From Candidatus Adiutrix sp. (lineage in GTDB: Bacteria; Desulfobacterota; Desulfarculia; Adiutricales; Adiutricaceae): 6,554 bases of DNA. Every line of letters starts with the position of its first letter. The first letter of the stretch is position 1. Of the stretch, positions 5,280 through 6,554 are shown piece by piece. The notes under the pieces were generated by a model, which did no database searches, was not told the origin of the DNA, and saw only the letters and a program-made list of their open reading frames with translations. The DNA is taken from NCBI GenBank assembly GCA_031285975.1, contig JAITVE010000167.1, positions 1 through 6,554 of the forward strand, in the 5' to 3' direction. Made by a program: the position numbers and the translations under genes.

Positions 5280-6326
5280 ATGAAAATTATGATTACCGGC
5301 GGCGCCGGGTTTATCGGCTCGGCCGTGTGCCGCTATTATCTTGAAGAAACCGAGCACGAGATAGTCAATCTCGACTCCCTGACCTATGCCGCCAATCTCA
5401 AAGCTCTGGACGAACTGAACCAGTCGCCCCGCCACAGCTTTGTCAAGGCCGACCTCCGCGAAGCGGCCCAGATTGAGGCCGCCTTCCGGGAACACCAGCC
5501 GGAGGCGGTGATGCACCTGGCCGCCGAGTCCCACGTTGACCGCTCTATCGACGGCCCGGCGGATTTCATCAACACCAACATCCTGGGCACCTTCAACCTT
5601 CTCCAGGCCGCACGCGGTTTTTTCGAAACCCTGCCCGCCGAGAAAAAAGCGAAATTCAAATTTCACCACGTCTCCACTGATGAAGTCTACGGTTCCCTGG
5701 GGGACGAGGGCTTTTTCCGGGAAGAGACGCCCTACGCGCCTAACTCGCCGTATTCGGCCAGCAAAGCCGCTTCCGACCACCTGGTGCGGGCCTGGCACCA
5801 CACCTTTTGCCTGCCGACGGTCATTTCCAACTGCTCCAACAATTACGGCCCTTACCAGTTCCCGGAAAAACTGATTCCCCTGATGATTCTCAATGGCCTG
5901 GAGGGCCGCCCGCTCCCGGTTTACGGCGACGGCCTGAACGTGCGCGACTGGCTTTTCGTGGACGACCACGCCCGCGCCCTGGCCCTGGTTCTGGAAAAGG
6001 GCCTGCCCGGCGAAAAATACAACGTCGGCGGCCACAATGAGGTGAAGAATATCGAGGTGGTGGAAACCATCTGCCGCCTGCTGGACGAATTCCAGCCCCG
6101 CGCCGACGGCGTGAGCCGCCAGGCCCAGATCACCTATGTGCAGGATCGCCCCGGCCACGATCGCCGCTACGCCATCGACGCCGCCAAAATCGAACGCGAA
6201 CTGGGCTGGAAACCCCGCGAAACCTTTGAGTCCGGCCTCCGGCAAACCGTCCGCTGGTATCTTGACCACGAACAGTGGTGGCGCGACCAGAAACACGCCG
6301 CCGGGCAGCGGCTGGGCCTGAAATAA
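5280..6326 (+). CDS. rmlB: dTDP-glucose 4,6-dehydratase
   Basis: This enzyme converts dTDP-D-glucose to dTDP-4-keto-6-deoxy-D-glucose with a tightly bound NAD+. It supplies the substrate of RmlC encoded just upstream. It is a cytoplasmic extended short-chain dehydrogenase, 348 aa, a normal length. The Rossmann motif GGAGFIG spans 7-13, followed by VNLDSLTYA (29-37). [12 protein letters not shown] (79-90) is a family signature. The dehydratase trio Thr133-Asp134-Glu135 (STDEVYG) and the Tyr158-x3-Lys162 couple (YSASK) are intact. [18 protein letters not shown] and the C-terminal [11 protein letters not shown]...LGWKP are typical. The ATG follows the rmlC stop by 3 nt, and GGTGA overlapping that stop is its probable ribosome site, consistent with translational coupling. 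RmlA and RmlD, needed for the first and last steps, are not in the window. A strong hairpin begins 12 nt after the stop. Confidence 0.97.
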   Translation: MKIMITGGAGFIGSAVCRYYLEETEHEIVNLDSLTYAANLKALDELNQSPRHSFVKADLREAAQIEAAFREHQPEAVMHLAAESHVDRSIDGPADFINTNILGTFNLLQAARGFFETLPAEKKAKFKFHHVSTDEVYGSLGDEGFFREETPYAPNSPYSASKAASDHLVRAWHHTFCLPTVISNCSNNYGPYQFPEKLIPLMILNGLEGRPLPVYGDGLNVRDWLFVDDHARALALVLEKGLPGEKYNVGGHNEVKNIEVVETICRLLDEFQPRADGVSRQAQITYVQDRPGHDRRYAIDAAKIERELGWKPRETFESGLRQTVRWYLDHEQWWRDQKHAAGQRLGLK

Positions 6327-6338
6327 AATTTTCGTCAA

Positions 6339-6370
6339 AAACCGTTTTCCTGATTTCAGGAAAACGGTTT
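6339..6370. terminator. 14-bp hairpin after rmlB, probable (bidirectional) intrinsic terminator
   Basis: AAACCGTTTTCCTG (6339-6352) pairs perfectly with 6357-6370 around a 4-nt loop ATTT. On the + strand only three Ts follow the stem GC block, all within the arm, before GTCAC. On the - strand the stem ends in five Ts, so as an intrinsic terminator it looks stronger in the - direction. It may terminate, attenuate or protect the 3' end of the operon mRNA. It ends 19 nt before the next ATG. Confidence 0.7.
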
Positions 6371-6389
6371 GTCACAAATGGAGAACACC

Positions 6390-6554
6390 ATGCGCCTCCT
6401 CATAGCTTCCGACATCCACGGCTCGGCCACCCAGACCGCCGCGCTGGCCGAACGCATCAAAGAACTGCGCCCTGACACGCTGCTCCTCCTGGGCGACATT
6501 CTCTATCACGGCCCCCGCAACACCCTGCCGGAGGGCTACGCCCCGGCGGAGGTC
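6390..6554 (+). CDS. yfcE: YfcE-type metallophosphoesterase, 5' part only
   Basis: The open frame gives 55 residues and runs off the window edge. It is a calcineurin-like phosphoesterase of the YfcE type (a manganese-dependent phosphodiesterase in E. coli, about 184 aa), so roughly two thirds of the gene should lie beyond the window. Visible motifs are SDIHGS (7-12), with metal ligands Asp8 and His10, and LLGDILYHGPRN (33-44), with metal ligand Asp36. LPEGYAPAEV (46-55) closely matches the YfcE-specific segment as I know it. GGAG (6380-6383) lies 6 nt before this ATG; an in-frame ATG at 6378 would overlap that site and has no ribosome site of its own. Natural substrate and cellular role are not established for the family. 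It is separated from rmlB by the hairpin at 6339-6370. Confidence 0.9.
   Translation, partial: MRLLIASDIHGSATQTAALAERIKELRPDTLLLLGDILYHGPRNTLPEGYAPAEV

Noticed and set aside
5244..6338. Long - strand open frame (364 codons) covering all of rmlB
   Set aside because: Shadow frame: the + strand has intact RmlB catalytic motifs; the antisense translation is Gly/Val/Phe-rich without family resemblance.

Overview
The window comes from a bacterial chromosome with moderately GC-rich genes. Gene content is a chromosomal-type ParAB pair, a BchI/ChlI-type chelatase ATPase without photosynthesis genes, a DUF1015 protein, dTDP-rhamnose enzymes and a YfcE-type phosphodiesterase. With ATTCCGGC-type palindromic intergenic repeats, this suggests a Gram-negative anaerobe, perhaps of the Desulfobacterota (former Deltaproteobacteria). 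That placement is inference from gene content and has low confidence. All genes supported here lie on the + strand.

Layout. Bases 1-386 hold no convincing gene. Bases 1-250 carry a cluster of small palindromic repeats. Bases 250-386 carry two A/T palindromes, then a strong sigma70-type promoter (TTGACC, 16 bp, extended TATTAT) bracketed by a TTTCGCG/CGCGAAA inverted repeat. Bases 387-2085 are parA and parB, almost touching. Bases 2086-2368 are a second non-coding gap, AT-rich in its middle, with a polypyrimidine run, an 11-bp inverted repeat and a TATAAT box preceded by TTGAAC motifs repeated every 10-11 bp. Bases 2369-6326 are four tightly packed genes, probably one operon: a chelatase-I AAA+ ATPase, a DUF1015 protein, rmlC and rmlB, with gaps of 9, 7 and 3 nt. 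A 14-bp perfect hairpin follows rmlB. The last 165 bases are the 5' end of a yfcE-like gene that runs off the window.

How the genes work together. ParA and ParB form the DNA-segregation ATPase and the CTP-dependent centromere-binding clamp. RmlB and RmlC are the second and third steps of dTDP-L-rhamnose synthesis; RmlA and RmlD are not in the window. The chelatase subunit and DUF1015 protein share the rml transcript without an obvious biochemical link.

The genes themselves are recognisable members of known families, and I do not see a clear undescribed system. The items most worth a second look are regulatory or structural: the repeat cluster, the operator-like dyad on the par promoter, the phased repeats upstream of the chelatase operon, and a terminator-like hairpin only 19 nt from the yfcE start. 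The GERR-like DGHHR motif of the DUF1015 protein is also of interest.
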